Counted from the stretch's first letter, positions 8,655-18,221 are shown. The stretch is 64,000 nucleotides of DNA from Eubacterium sulci ATCC 35585 (GCA_001189495.1 CP012068.1:496001-560000); one strand, 5' to 3'. The notes: generated from the sequence alone by a model not told the origin. A program made the numbers and translations.

Positions 8655-9506
8655 CTAGCGCTGGCAGTTAGGGCAAAAGCAAGAACTTCGCCCACCTATT
8701 GTCAATTTTTCTATTTTAGTACCACAGACCTTGCATTTCATGCCTGACTTTTGATAGACTTTCATCTTTTCGAGATCCGAGTACTGCTCACTTGCGCCTA
8801 GCATATAGGCTTCGATTGAACGTCGATTTGCCTTAATTCCCTTAGAAATGACATTGTTTATTGCATCGTGCAAGGAAAGGGCACGGGATTTACTTATGTC
8901 ACAGGCTCTAGTCTGAGGAAGTATTCCCGCTTCAAAGAGAATTTCATCAGAGTAGATGTTACCTATGCCTGAAACTATGCTTTGGTCTAAAAGGACGGTT
9001 TTGATTTGTCTCTGGGTTTTTGCAAGACATTTGCAAAGATATTCTTTGCTGAAATCCGCAGTTAAAGGTTCTGGGCCAAGCCTATCTATTCCGCAATCTT
9101 TGTAATCTTCGTCACTTGAGTAAAGCCACAGCCTGCCGAACTTTCTTTGGTCGCAGAAGCAGAGCAAGCTACCGTCATTCAAGGTAAAAATAACGCGCGT
9201 GTGCCTTGGGAGGCCATTTTCGTCTGACTTAATATTTATCTTTGAGCTTTCATCCATGTAGAGCAAGTTGCCAGTCATACGAAGGTGGACTACCATCTTT
9301 GATGTATCATCAAAATCAAAGATAAGATACTTGGCCTCTCGCCTCATGCCGAGGATTTTCCTGCCGAGAATAGCGCTGCAAAAGCCATCTGGTTCAGGTC
9401 TTGCTATAGCTTTGTTATCAAGGATTTCTAGCTTAGATATTTTCTTGTTTAAAACTCGTTTTTCGAGCATGCTTCTTATCGATTCGACCTCTGGTAATTC
9501 TGGCAT
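8655..9506 (-). CDS. mutM: Formamidopyrimidine-DNA glycosylase
   Basis: A bifunctional glycosylase/AP lyase that removes 8-oxoguanine and other oxidised purines. It has 283 residues and starts MPELPEVE, where Pro2 becomes the N-terminal catalytic proline and Glu3 assists. The helix-two-turn-helix region carries 'SGIGNIYSDEILFEAGILP'. The C-terminal zinc finger has CKVCG and CPNCQ. The start is fixed by an AGGAGG SD 6 bases upstream and by the invariant N-terminus. Confidence 0.97.
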   Translation of the reverse strand: MPELPEVESIRSMLEKRVLNKKISKLEILDNKAIARPEPDGFCSAILGRKILGMRREAKYLIFDFDDTSKMVVHLRMTGNLLYMDESSKINIKSDENGLPRHTRVIFTLNDGSLLCFCDQRKFGRLWLYSSDEDYKDCGIDRLGPEPLTADFSKEYLCKCLAKTQRQIKTVLLDQSIVSGIGNIYSDEILFEAGILPQTRACDISKSRALSLHDAINNVISKGIKANRRSIEAYMLGASEQYSDLEKMKVYQKSGMKCKVCGTKIEKLTIGGRSSCFCPNCQR

Positions 9507-9533
9507 GATATCCTCCTAAATAATATTTCATAA

Positions 9534-9562
9534 AGCATAACACAAAATCGGTTCACTGTAAA
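9534..9562 (-). promoter_or_regulatory. Promoter for mutM
   Basis: On the minus strand TTTACA, 17-base spacer, TATGCT, about 30 bases before the mutM start. Confidence 0.55.
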
Positions 9563-9674
9563 AATTTGCTTAAAGCAGCATTGGTAGAACTAAAGGAATA
9601 TTTATTTGTATGCTCAAAAATGGTATTATATTCATGTCTATTTATCACGATTTTTATCAGGAGAGAAATATTTG

Positions 9675-10949
9675 ATGAATGAATTAAAGGTTGAAGCTAT
9701 CGACATTTTGGAACTTGCAAAGGAAGCAGATGAACTGTTTTCTGGTGGCGAGGCTGCGTGCAGCATCCAGAGGCGTCAGTGCAAGCTTTTGATAGATAAG
9801 CTAAGCAATAGCAATATGACAATTGCAGTCATAGGACAGTTCAAGAGGGGAAAGAGCACCCTGAGCAACTGCATACTGGGGCAAAATTACATGCCCGTCG
9901 GGATAGTCCCGATTACCTCGGCGGTGACCAAGGTCGTTTACGGAAAGCAATCTGCAGAGGTTTGCTTTGAAAACGGAGAAATTAGGCCCGTCGAAATAGA
10001 TGAACTTTCCGCATATATAAGCGAGCAGGAGAATGCAAAAAATGAGCTTGGTGTTAAGGAAGTTGTCATTCACAGCGAGTCTGATTTTCTTAAGAACGGA
10101 ATCACATATGTTGATACGCCAGGCGTTGGTTCCTTCCATAAGAACAATACCGAGGTTGCATACGACTACATGAAGGAAAGCGATGCCGTAATCTTCCTTC
10201 TTTCTGTAGACAGCCCTATCAATCAAATAGAGATAGACTTCTTGCAGAGCACCAAGGAATACGCGGGGAAATTCTACTTTGCTGTGAACAAAATGGATAC
10301 GGTTAGCGCGGAGGATTTAGAAGCCTACACTAGCTACTGTGCAGGGCTTTTGAGCGAGATTATGGAGACTAGTGAGATAAAGCTGATGCCCGTAAGTGCA
10401 AAGACTGGCGAAGGCGTTGAAGAGCTGAAGTCTACTATTCTAAGAGACAGCAGTGCTTCCATAAAGGAGATAATGCAAGAGTCGACGAGAAAGAAGCTAA
10501 CGGATATCATAAGTTCAGCGCTCAAAGAACTTCAGTTCTACAGAAGTGCGATGAGCATGCCTTACGATGAGCTAGATGAGAAGTTTGCAGCACTAGAAAG
10601 CTTTATGTCGCAGCAGATGACTGAAGCACAGGAGCACACAGGAATGTTTGCAGTTAGAGCAAATGAGCTTAAGCTTCGCCTATCAAAGAAGATATTTGAA
10701 CTCTTTGATATAGAATATACTTTTGATATAGAGGAGCTTCCAGCAGGACTTAACAATATGTCAAAGGACGAGTACCTAGAGCAGGTCAAAGAGATTTGCG
10801 ACGACATGAAGGCTAAGCTTTCAGCAGTTCTTTTGTATAGAGAAGATAATGCCTATGCAGTCATTCGAAGGATAGAGGATACAAATAAACTTACTCGTAG
10901 ACTGCGCTCGCTAAAGAATAGGGTTGAAAGATCTGTTCTTAAATATTAA
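9675..10949 (+). CDS. Dynamin-like GTPase
   Basis: A 425-residue GTPase of the bacterial dynamin superfamily. I start at 9675 because CAGGAG lies about 10 bases upstream; a longer frame starting at 9606 would overlap the likely promoter (extended -10 TGGTATTAT near 9624-9631). G1 is GQFKRGKS (about 54-61), followed by a Thr-containing switch I (PITSAVTKV), G3 DTPGVGS and G4 NKMD. The C-terminal half is helical and Glu/Lys-rich and would form the stalk. It lacks the obvious transmembrane paddle of mitofusin-like proteins. Bacterial dynamins commonly act in membrane repair, fission or stress; the role here is not shown by context. Confidence 0.8.
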   Translation: MNELKVEAIDILELAKEADELFSGGEAACSIQRRQCKLLIDKLSNSNMTIAVIGQFKRGKSTLSNCILGQNYMPVGIVPITSAVTKVVYGKQSAEVCFENGEIRPVEIDELSAYISEQENAKNELGVKEVVIHSESDFLKNGITYVDTPGVGSFHKNNTEVAYDYMKESDAVIFLLSVDSPINQIEIDFLQSTKEYAGKFYFAVNKMDTVSAEDLEAYTSYCAGLLSEIMETSEIKLMPVSAKTGEGVEELKSTILRDSSASIKEIMQESTRKKLTDIISSALKELQFYRSAMSMPYDELDEKFAALESFMSQQMTEAQEHTGMFAVRANELKLRLSKKIFELFDIEYTFDIEELPAGLNNMSKDEYLEQVKEICDDMKAKLSAVLLYREDNAYAVIRRIEDTNKLTRRLRSLKNRVERSVLKY

Positions 10950-11010
10950 CGATTGACACAACAAAAGACGACTTTAATTGGAAAAATCCACAAATCGATA
11001 ACAAAAACTT

Positions 11011-11039
11011 TTGCAAAGTAAAGCGTTTTGTGGTAGAAT
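11011..11039 (+). promoter_or_regulatory. opp operon promoter, distal (P1)
   Basis: TTGCAA, 17-base spacer, TAGAAT. It would give a leader of about 180 bases ahead of oppB. Confidence 0.6.
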
Positions 11040-11135
11040 AAAATTCGCTTTTATTTTTCAATAGTTTTGAGCGTGATATGTGATGAAATTGTGATTAAAT
11101 TTTGTTGGAAAAGCTCATAAAGTGACGAGTTTTTA

Positions 11136-11164
11136 TTGCGAATCAAGGCAAAATAGTTTATTAT
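11136..11164 (+). promoter_or_regulatory. opp operon promoter, proximal (P2)
   Basis: TTGCGA, 17-base spacer, TATTAT, about 60 bases before oppB. Confidence 0.55.
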
Positions 11165-11223
11165 AAAAGTTAACCAAATGATGTGAAAAATGTGGCAAAC
11201 CAAAAGGAAAAGGTGATGAAATA

Positions 11224-12153
11224 ATGGATTCAAGGACTTTGCTCTATATTCTGAAGAGAATATTAATCGCAATTGTGACCGTTTGGGTTGTAATCACTAT
11301 TACATTTTTTGTAATGAGATTAGTACCAGGCGGACCATTCATAGGAGAGAAGGCAGCTTCGGCAGAAGTAAGAGCTCAGTTAGAGGCTAAATACGGGCTT
11401 GATAAGCCAGTCATGCAACAGTACACAACATATCTGAAAGGTATAGTTACTCAGTTTGACTTTGGACCTTCGCTAAAGCAGAGAGGCCGTCAGGTTATTG
11501 ATGTATTATCAGACGGATTTGCGGTATCAGCAAAGCTAGGTGTAACAGCAGCTATTTTTGCGTTGATATTTGGCGTTGGGCTTGGAGCTGTGGCGGCTCT
11601 TAAGAGAAACAAGTTTGTGGACAAATTTATCATGGTTTTGTCGACGGCTATGGTATCTATGCCATCGTTCATAATGGGTATTTTCCTACTCATGCTATTT
11701 TCTATCAAGCTTGGAGTGCTTCCGGCAAACGGAGATGCAGAAGGAGGCTTGATCCTTCCAGTTGTTACTTTGATGCTATATCCTATGGCATATATAACTC
11801 GTCTGACACGTTCGTCTATGCTAGATGTTCTAGGTCAGGATTACATTCGTACAGCGAAGGCTAAGGGTGTCTCAAGCCGTGATATAATTTTGCACCACGC
11901 GCTTAAGAATTCACTCATTCCTGTAATAACATACTTTGGACCTATGCTAGCATACATAATTACAGGTTCACTTGTAGTTGAGAAGATATTCGCAGTGCCG
12001 GGTCTCGGACGAGCATTTGTAAACAGTATCATAGGTCGTGACTATCCTTTGATTATGGGAACAACAATCATACTAGCGACACTCATTGTAATAATGAACC
12101 TTGTCAGCGATATACTATACAAGATTGCAGATCCACGTATCACTTTAGAATAG
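11224..12153 (+). CDS. oppB: Oligopeptide ABC transporter permease OppB
   Basis: A 309-residue inner permease of a peptide importer. The N-terminal membrane helix with 'VVITITFFVMRLVPGGPF' is the usual OppB/DppB opening, and the cytoplasmic coupling loop 'DYIRTAKAKGVSSRDIILHHALKNS' is the EAA motif that contacts the ATPases. About six membrane helices are visible. First gene of oppBCDFA; the next gene starts 11 bases later. Dipeptide versus oligopeptide specificity cannot be read from the permease. Confidence 0.93.
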   Translation: MDSRTLLYILKRILIAIVTVWVVITITFFVMRLVPGGPFIGEKAASAEVRAQLEAKYGLDKPVMQQYTTYLKGIVTQFDFGPSLKQRGRQVIDVLSDGFAVSAKLGVTAAIFALIFGVGLGAVAALKRNKFVDKFIMVLSTAMVSMPSFIMGIFLLMLFSIKLGVLPANGDAEGGLILPVVTLMLYPMAYITRLTRSSMLDVLGQDYIRTAKAKGVSSRDIILHHALKNSLIPVITYFGPMLAYIITGSLVVEKIFAVPGLGRAFVNSIIGRDYPLIMGTTIILATLIVIMNLVSDILYKIADPRITLE

Positions 12154-12163
12154 AGAGGGCACA

Positions 12164-13228
12164 ATGGATAATATTACAAATAAACTAAGCATGCATGTAG
12201 ATATGGACAATTTCATACCTGCAACGCCTGAAGAAAAAGCATATATGGTGCAGATGCGAGAGTCATCAACATTCTTCAAGGACGGTGTTAAGCGTCTGGT
12301 TAAGAATAAGGTTGCACTTGTCAGTCTGATTATAATCGTAGTTATAACCTTAGCAGCTCTAATAATTCCTGCATTTTGGCCATATGGCTATGACCAGCAG
12401 CTTGGAGTAAAGAGAGGAGAGCCTGTAGACGCAAGCTTCAACAATATTGCTCCTATGCAATACGGTATGACCGAGAAGATGAAGATTAGTCAGGGAGATA
12501 AGGTGTTTCCACATATCTTCGGTACAGATGAACGTGGAAGAGACTATTTCATACGTGTGGTATATGGAACGAGAATTTCATTAGCAGTAGGTTTCTTCGC
12601 AAGTATCATAGTATTGGTAATCGGTATGACAATCGGTTCGATAGCAGGATATATCGGTGGTAAGGTCGACATGGTTCTGATGAGAATAGTCGATGTCATT
12701 TACTCGCTTCCTGACATGCTTATGGTTATACTCTTAGCATCAGTCCTCAAGGCAGCGCTAGGTAACGTTTTAGATGGCACAATATTAGAGAGAATCGGAA
12801 GCAATATCGTCAGTCTTTTCGTCGTATTCGCTTTGCTATACTGGGTATCGATGGCAAGACTTATCAGAGGACAGATTCTATCGCTAAGAGAGCAGGAATA
12901 TGTTCTTGCAGCTCAGGCAACAGGAGCTAAGGCAGGCTGGATTATAAAGAAACATCTGATACCTAACTGTATCAGTGTTATCATCATATCAACGGCACTA
13001 CAGATTCCAAGTGCTATATTCACAGAGAGCTTCCTATCATTCCTAGGGCTTGGTGTTAATGCACCATTGCCATCACTTGGTTCACTAGCATCGGATGCTC
13101 TTAACGGAATATCATCATATCCGTCACATTTGATAATTCCAGCAATCGTTATTTCTCTAATCGTACTTTCTCTAAACCTATTCGGTGATGGATTGCGCGA
13201 CGCATTTGATCCTAAGCTTAACGCTTAA
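12164..13228 (+). CDS. oppC: Oligopeptide ABC transporter permease OppC
   Basis: A 354-residue second permease. It has the OppC-type N-terminal cytoplasmic stretch (about residues 1-45), a first membrane helix, a long extracytoplasmic segment containing 'FGTDERGRDYFIRVVYGTR' and five further helices. The EAA loop reads 'EQEYVLAAQATGAKAGWIIKKHL'. It pairs with OppB to form the membrane channel. SD AGAGAGGG; gap to oppD only 15 bases. Confidence 0.93.
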   Translation: MDNITNKLSMHVDMDNFIPATPEEKAYMVQMRESSTFFKDGVKRLVKNKVALVSLIIIVVITLAALIIPAFWPYGYDQQLGVKRGEPVDASFNNIAPMQYGMTEKMKISQGDKVFPHIFGTDERGRDYFIRVVYGTRISLAVGFFASIIVLVIGMTIGSIAGYIGGKVDMVLMRIVDVIYSLPDMLMVILLASVLKAALGNVLDGTILERIGSNIVSLFVVFALLYWVSMARLIRGQILSLREQEYVLAAQATGAKAGWIIKKHLIPNCISVIIISTALQIPSAIFTESFLSFLGLGVNAPLPSLGSLASDALNGISSYPSHLIIPAIVISLIVLSLNLFGDGLRDAFDPKLNA

Positions 13229-13242
13229 GAGAGGAGTGTAAA

Positions 13243-14286
13243 ATGGCTTTATTAGAAGTAAAAGATTTACATACATCCTTTTTTACAGATGCAGGCGAAG
13301 TCAAGGCAGTAAACGGTGTTTCATTTAACTTGGAACGCGGTAAGGTTTTGGGAATCGTTGGAGAATCAGGCTCAGGTAAGTCGGTAACAGTTTACTCGGT
13401 GCTTCAGATTTTGGCATCAGCAGGCAAGATTGTCGGTGGATCAGTCAAGTTTGATGGACAGGAGCTTGTAGGCGCTGGCGAAAAGGTAATGAAGCATATA
13501 AGAGGTAATAAGATTTCGATTATATTCCAGGATCCTATGACCTCACTTAACCCAACATATACAGTAGGACATCAGCTAATGGAGGCTATACTTCTCCATA
13601 CTGACAGAGATAAGAAGCAGGCTTACGAGAGGGCTGTTGAGATGCTCAAGCTCGTAAACGTAAACGATCCTGAAAAGCGTATGAAGCAGTATCCGTTTGA
13701 GTTTTCGGGCGGAATGCGTCAGCGTGTAATGATAGCTATGGCGCTTGCTTGTGAGCCAGATATTCTCATAGCAGACGAACCTACAACAGCGCTTGATGTT
13801 ACAATCCAGGCCCAGATTCTTGAGCTCATGAAGGACCTTCAAGAGCATCTAGGAATGGCAATCATCATGATTACTCACGATCTAGGTGTTGTAGCTCAGA
13901 TGTGCGATGAGGTGGTAGTAATGTATGCTGGTTCATACTGTGAGAGAGGAACTGCTGAAGAGATTTTCTACAATCCTAAGCACGAATACACTAAGGGTCT
14001 ACTGAGATCCATTCCAAACGTAAGTAACCTTGGCCAGAAACTACAGCCTATCTCGGGTACACCGATAGACCTGTTAAATCTTCCTAAGGGATGTCCATTC
14101 GCTCCAAGATGCGATAATGCAATGAAGATTTGCATATCAGAGGCACCTGAGAGCATGGATATAAATGCCGAACATAAGGCTTCATGTTGGATGAATGTCA
14201 AAGAGAAGCTAGAGAAGGGTGAGCCTGTAAGCCTAGGTGAGGCTGCAGCAGAAGCTGAAGAGAAAGGCGGTGCAGATAATGAGTGA
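13243..14286 (+). CDS. oppD: Oligopeptide ABC transporter ATPase OppD
   Basis: A 347-residue ATPase subunit. Walker A is GESGSGKS, the Q-loop lies in [11 protein letters not shown], the signature is FSGGMRQR and Walker B is [11 protein letters not shown], with the H-loop in ITHDLGVVA. The C-terminal oligopeptide-transporter extension has the Cys-containing '[15 protein letters not shown]', which in this family can hold a [4Fe-4S] cluster. After it comes a short acidic Ala/Glu tail. The gene overlaps oppF by 8 bases, indicating coupled translation. Confidence 0.95.
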   Translation: MALLEVKDLHTSFFTDAGEVKAVNGVSFNLERGKVLGIVGESGSGKSVTVYSVLQILASAGKIVGGSVKFDGQELVGAGEKVMKHIRGNKISIIFQDPMTSLNPTYTVGHQLMEAILLHTDRDKKQAYERAVEMLKLVNVNDPEKRMKQYPFEFSGGMRQRVMIAMALACEPDILIADEPTTALDVTIQAQILELMKDLQEHLGMAIIMITHDLGVVAQMCDEVVVMYAGSYCERGTAEEIFYNPKHEYTKGLLRSIPNVSNLGQKLQPISGTPIDLLNLPKGCPFAPRCDNAMKICISEAPESMDINAEHKASCWMNVKEKLEKGEPVSLGEAAAEAEEKGGADNE

Positions 14287-15271
14287 TAATATCAAAACAG
14301 AACAGCCGCTTATTCAGGTAAAGAACCTAAAGCAGTACTTTGACATAAACATGGGATGGTTCAAAAATAAACCACTCAAGGCGGTTGACGATGTAAGCTT
14401 CAACATAAATAAAGGTGAAACACTAGGACTTGTTGGTGAATCTGGATGCGGTAAGACTACTGTAGGTAGAACAATATTACACCTTTACAAGCCTACATCA
14501 GGAGAAGTTATATATAACGGAAATCCGATTAAGACAAAGGCAGATATTAAGAAGTTCAGAGAAAAGGCAACCATGGTATTTCAGGATCCATACTCTTCAC
14601 TGAATCCAAGAATGACGGTATCTGATATCATCGGAGAGCCTTTAGACGTACACAAGATGTACGAGAACAAGAAAGAAAGAGAAGAGAAGATTCTTGAGCT
14701 AATGGACCATGTTGGACTTAATAGTGAACATGCTGCTAGATATGCTCATGAGTTCTCTGGTGGACAGAGACAGCGTATAGGTATCGCTAGATCTCTAGCC
14801 GTAAACCCTGACTTTATTGTCTGTGACGAGCCAGTTTCAGCTCTAGACGTATCGATTCAGGCACAGGTAATAAATATGTTCGATGAGCTACAGGAAAAGC
14901 TAGGACTAACATATCTGTTCATAGCGCACGACCTACTCGTTGTTAGACATATAAGCGATAGAATCGCAGTGATGTATATAGGAAAGATGGTAGAACTTGC
15001 CGACGCTGAGACAATTTACACAAGGCCGCTCCATCCATATTCACAGTCCTTGCTTTCGGCAGTTCCAGTACCGGATCCTAAGATTGCTAGGGCTAACAAG
15101 CGTATAGTTCTTAAGGGCGATATTCCAAGTCCACTCAACGCACCTTCAGGATGCCCATTCCGAACAAGGTGTCAGTATGCAAAGCCAATATGTGCTGAGC
15201 AGGTTCCTGAATTCCAGGAAGTCGAGAAGGGACATTTTGTCGCATGTCACAGAGTTAAGGAGATTAACTAG
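14279..15271 (+). CDS. oppF: Oligopeptide ABC transporter ATPase OppF
   Basis: A 330-residue second ATPase subunit that dimerises with OppD. I start at the ATG at 14279 (MSDNIKTEQ) because it overlaps the oppD stop and has AAAGGCGG at SD distance; a longer frame from 14237 lies wholly inside oppD. Walker A is GESGCGKT, signature FSGGQRQRIGIA, Walker B FIVCDEPVSALD. The C-terminal extension has 'GCPFRTRCQYAKPIC', the same Cys spacing as OppD. Confidence 0.95.
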   Translation: MSDNIKTEQPLIQVKNLKQYFDINMGWFKNKPLKAVDDVSFNINKGETLGLVGESGCGKTTVGRTILHLYKPTSGEVIYNGNPIKTKADIKKFREKATMVFQDPYSSLNPRMTVSDIIGEPLDVHKMYENKKEREEKILELMDHVGLNSEHAARYAHEFSGGQRQRIGIARSLAVNPDFIVCDEPVSALDVSIQAQVINMFDELQEKLGLTYLFIAHDLLVVRHISDRIAVMYIGKMVELADAETIYTRPLHPYSQSLLSAVPVPDPKIARANKRIVLKGDIPSPLNAPSGCPFRTRCQYAKPICAEQVPEFQEVEKGHFVACHRVKEIN

Positions 15272-15342
15272 TCTGTGAATCATTTGTTGGCTTAGGACAA
15301 AGGTCCTTGCTATAAAACATTTCATTGAAAAGGAGAAAAATC

Positions 15343-17169
15343 ATGAAGAAGCAACACATGAAAAAAGCCCTTGTATCGGCTCTAGCTTTTGTAATGGTAT
15401 TTGGACTCGCAGCTTGCGGTGGCAAATCCAGCAATAAGTCTAAGCACGATGCTGACACAATTTCGGTCTGCATAGCTTCAGAACCGGAAACAATGGATCC
15501 AGCAAGAAACTCAACAGTTGACGGCGGAACCATGACTTTGCACTTATTCTCAGGACTTGCAAAGTGGGACTCAGATAAGGACGGCAAAGCAGTTCTTAAG
15601 GCAGATCTAGCAGAAAAGTTAGTTGACCCAGTAGCAAATGAAGACGGCACATACACTTATACTTATAAGATTAGAAAAGGTGCTAAGTGGTCAGATGGAA
15701 AGCCTGTAACAGCTCACGACTTCGTATTCGCATGGAATCGTGCAGTATCAAGAGAACTTGCAGCTGACTATTCAAATATGTTCCAGCTTATCAAGGGTTA
15801 TGATGACATCTGGCCAGGCGAGGGTAAGGAACCAGTAGCAGGCGCTAAGCTTGATGTTACAGCAGTTGACGACAACACACTTCAGGTTGTTGTTAAGAAC
15901 AAAGTTTCATATTGGAACGAGCTTCTTGCATTCCCTACATATCTTCCAGTAAGAGAAGATGTTGTAAGCGATGAGTCATGGGCAACATCACCAGAAAAGT
16001 ATGTATCAAATGGTGCTTATAAGCTAAAAGAGTGGAAGCACAACAGCTTGATCGTACTAGAGAAGAACGAAAACTACATCGACAAGAAGGACATTACAAT
16101 GAAGACAATCAAGTTCTACTTGTCAGATGACACAAACAACATGCTTACAAACTTCAAGAATGGCGATTGGCAGATGATTGACTCAATGCCTTCAAATGAA
16201 ATGGATAGCCTAAAGAAGGAGTATAAGGATGAATACCATGTAGCTGACCAGCTAGGTACATACTACATGGGATGGAACATCAATAAGAGAATTCTACCTG
16301 AGGATTCAACTCTAACAGGAGTAGAAGCTGAGAAGGCTCAGGCTGAAATTCGTAAGGCAATCGGCCTAATGATCGACCGTAACTATATCGTAAACGAAAT
16401 CGGTAAGGCTGATCAGATTCCAGCATCATCATTCGTTGCTAAGGCACTAAAGGATTCTGATGGAAAGAGCTTCGCTTCACACGCTGGAAATAGCAAGGAC
16501 TACGAAGGCTACTACGATGTATCTTCAAAGGCAGTCAAGTCAAACTACAAGAAGGCTGTAGATATTCTGAAAAAGTACTATAAGTATGATGACAAGACAG
16601 GTAAGTTCACTAACTTCCCAACACTTACATACCTATACAACACAGACGATGCTCACAAGGCAATCGGCGAATACGTACAGTCAACACTAGCAAACGCTGG
16701 AATCAAACTACAGCTTGAGAACCAGGAGTGGGCTACATTCCTAACAACACGTAAGGCTGGTGACTTCACAATCGCTCGTAACGGTTGGGTAGCAGACTAC
16801 AACGATCCTACAACATTCCTTGAGATGTGGCAGACACATTCAGGAAATAACGACATGCAGTTCGGTAAGGGTGAGCACCAGAATCTTGCTATGTATGACC
16901 TAGACCTAACTAAGTTTGGTAAGGACGTAAATGTTAAGAATGGTACATGGGCTCAGACTTATGACGTTTTGATTGATACAATCAAGACAACACCAGACGA
17001 CAAGGCTCGTTATGAGATGATGCACATGGCAGAGGATATGATCATGAGCACAGGTTGTATCACACCTCTATACCACTACACAGATCCTTATCTACTAGCT
17101 AGCGATGTAGAAGGATTCTACAAGAGCCCACTAGGATTCTCATTCTTCTGGCACTGCAAATACAAATAA
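15343..17169 (+). CDS. oppA: Peptide-binding lipoprotein OppA
   Basis: A 608-residue extracytoplasmic solute-binding protein (SBP family 5) that delivers peptides to OppBC. I start at the ATG at 15343, 6 bases after AAGGAG; the upstream in-frame TTG contains that SD. The signal peptide ends in lipobox LAAC, so it is a lipoprotein. The family signature 'EPETMDPARNSTVDGGTM' and 'YTYKIRKGAKWSDGKPVTAHDFVFAW' are typical of OppA, and the length fits the oligopeptide rather than the dipeptide class. A 70-base gap after oppF contains a small AGGAC/GTCCT hairpin (15294-15307) that might alter oppA mRNA levels. A terminator follows. Confidence 0.95.
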   Translation: MKKQHMKKALVSALAFVMVFGLAACGGKSSNKSKHDADTISVCIASEPETMDPARNSTVDGGTMTLHLFSGLAKWDSDKDGKAVLKADLAEKLVDPVANEDGTYTYTYKIRKGAKWSDGKPVTAHDFVFAWNRAVSRELAADYSNMFQLIKGYDDIWPGEGKEPVAGAKLDVTAVDDNTLQVVVKNKVSYWNELLAFPTYLPVREDVVSDESWATSPEKYVSNGAYKLKEWKHNSLIVLEKNENYIDKKDITMKTIKFYLSDDTNNMLTNFKNGDWQMIDSMPSNEMDSLKKEYKDEYHVADQLGTYYMGWNINKRILPEDSTLTGVEAEKAQAEIRKAIGLMIDRNYIVNEIGKADQIPASSFVAKALKDSDGKSFASHAGNSKDYEGYYDVSSKAVKSNYKKAVDILKKYYKYDDKTGKFTNFPTLTYLYNTDDAHKAIGEYVQSTLANAGIKLQLENQEWATFLTTRKAGDFTIARNGWVADYNDPTTFLEMWQTHSGNNDMQFGKGEHQNLAMYDLDLTKFGKDVNVKNGTWAQTYDVLIDTIKTTPDDKARYEMMHMAEDMIMSTGCITPLYHYTDPYLLASDVEGFYKSPLGFSFFWHCKYK

Positions 17170-17190
17170 GCTATAATAAGTAGTGTTTAA

Positions 17191-17217
17191 AGAGTCGGTT
17201 TTTACCGGCTCTTTTTT
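17191..17217 (+). terminator. Terminator of the opp operon
   Basis: AGAGTCGG / CCGGCTCT stem (one G-U pair), TTTTTA loop, then six T. Confidence 0.88.
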
Positions 17218-17221
17218 CGTA

Positions 17222-17250
17222 TTGACATAAAATGCGTGGTTTGATAGAAT
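17222..17250 (+). promoter_or_regulatory. Promoter of the thi operon
   Basis: TTGACA, exactly 17 bases, TAGAAT: near-consensus. It starts only a few bases after the opp terminator and gives a leader of about 85 bases before thiS. Confidence 0.85.
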
Positions 17251-17264
17251 TTATCTAGAGTGTG

Positions 17265-17318
17265 AAAGACCACACGAAGGGGTGCACCACCTTGGGTGTA
17301 TATCTTCGTGTGGTTTTT
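17265..17318 (+). promoter_or_regulatory. thi operon leader hairpin, probable attenuator
   Basis: Bases 17269-17279 (ACCACACGAAG) pair perfectly with 17304-17314 (CTTCGTGTGGT), extended at the base by A/T pairs to about 15 bp and followed by TTTTTA, so it can act as an intrinsic terminator within the transcribed leader. The 24-base apical part contains GGTGCACC and CACC...GGGTG, which can form an inner stem. No TPP-riboswitch core (CUGAGA, or the ACCUGAU...GGRUAAUGCCAGCG block) is present. A candidate structured RNA upstream of thiS has, as I recall, been reported in Firmicutes; I could not test whether this belongs to it. Confidence 0.6.
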
Positions 17319-17343
17319 ACTTTATAGCTAAATAGGAGACATT

Positions 17344-17538
17344 ATGAAGGTTAACGGAGAAATATTTGAATTTAGGGAAGGCATGACAGTGAGCAATCTT
17401 ATCGCTGAGATGGGCTTTTCTGAAGCTATGGTGGCAGTTGAGTTAAATCTTGATATCTTGCCTAGGGATAGTTTTTCATCAACTGTACTCAAAGAAAACG
17501 ACTGCATAGAGGTCGTTAGATTTGTCGGAGGTGGCTGA
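17344..17538 (+). CDS. thiS: Sulfur carrier protein ThiS
   Basis: A 64-residue beta-grasp ubiquitin-like protein ending in Gly-Gly-Gly. Its C-terminal Gly is adenylated by ThiF and converted to a thiocarboxylate that donates sulfur to the thiazole ring made by ThiG. Seen: 'MKVNGEIFEF' first strands, 'VAVELNLDILPR', and the closing 'DCIEVVRFVGGG'. SD TAGGAG 8 bases upstream. The stop overlaps the thiF start (TGATG), so translation is coupled. Confidence 0.95.
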   Translation: MKVNGEIFEFREGMTVSNLIAEMGFSEAMVAVELNLDILPRDSFSSTVLKENDCIEVVRFVGGG

Positions 17539-18221
17539 TGGATAAAACTGTTTTTGAGCCTCGCGAAAGAGGACCTCAGGAAAGAGAGATGAGAACTCCA
17601 AGTGAAGCAGAGTTTGATGCGGTGAAGGACGAGCGTTTTTCCCCTCAAATCTATGAGAAGTTAAAAAGAGCTAAAGTGGCGATTGCTGGACTTGGCGGTC
17701 TTGGATCGCACATAGCTGTCATGCTCGCGAGAAGTGGAGTCGGACATCTGCACCTTGTGGATTTTGATAGGGTTGATCTCAGCAATCTTAACAGGCAGGT
17801 CTATGGAGTGAATGAACTTGGTGAGCTAAAGACGGAGGCACTAAAGGAAATCTTGCTTGAAATCAACCCATATATAAATGTAAGCTTTGAAAGTATCGAG
17901 GTTAACAATGACAACGTAAAAACGCTATTTGATGGGTTTAACCTTGTATGCGAGGCTTTTGATAATCCGAAATCTAAGGCTATGCTTGTTAGTGAACTCC
18001 TTTCTAGAGATGCTGAGACAATAATCGTTTCGGGAAGCGGCATGGCAGGTTATGGGGATGCAAATGAGATAAAAACAGTGAAAAAAATGTCGAGGCTTTA
18101 TGTATGTGGCGATGGTAAAAGCGATGCTTTTGAGGGCATTGGACTTATGGCACCACGCGTCATGATATGCGCTGGGCATCAGGCGAATATGATAATTAGA
18201 CTTATTTTAGGCGAAGAGTAG
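17538..18221 (+). CDS. thiF: ThiS adenylyltransferase ThiF (family 2)
   Basis: A 227-residue E1-like enzyme that adenylates the C-terminus of ThiS. The ATP-binding [10 protein letters not shown] motif is at about 52-61 and '[13 protein letters not shown]' follows, with the conserved Asp, Asn and Arg of the superfamily. It has an N-terminal extension of about 40 residues ahead of the first Rossmann strand and, like other short family-2 ThiF proteins, lacks the C-terminal CxxC zinc pairs of MoeB. It overlaps thiS by one base and precedes thiG by 14 bases. Confidence 0.92.
   Translation: MDKTVFEPRERGPQEREMRTPSEAEFDAVKDERFSPQIYEKLKRAKVAIAGLGGLGSHIAVMLARSGVGHLHLVDFDRVDLSNLNRQVYGVNELGELKTEALKEILLEINPYINVSFESIEVNNDNVKTLFDGFNLVCEAFDNPKSKAMLVSELLSRDAETIIVSGSGMAGYGDANEIKTVKKMSRLYVCGDGKSDAFEGIGLMAPRVMICAGHQANMIIRLILGEE

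Noticed and set aside
15264-15656. Antisense frame over the start of oppA
   Set aside because: No SD or recognisable protein; composition follows from the opposite strand.
17255-17343. TPP riboswitch ahead of thiS
   Set aside because: The leader has a GGGGTGC string like the start of a TPP aptamer, but CUGAGA and the downstream ACCUGAU/GGRUAAUGCCAGCG blocks are missing.
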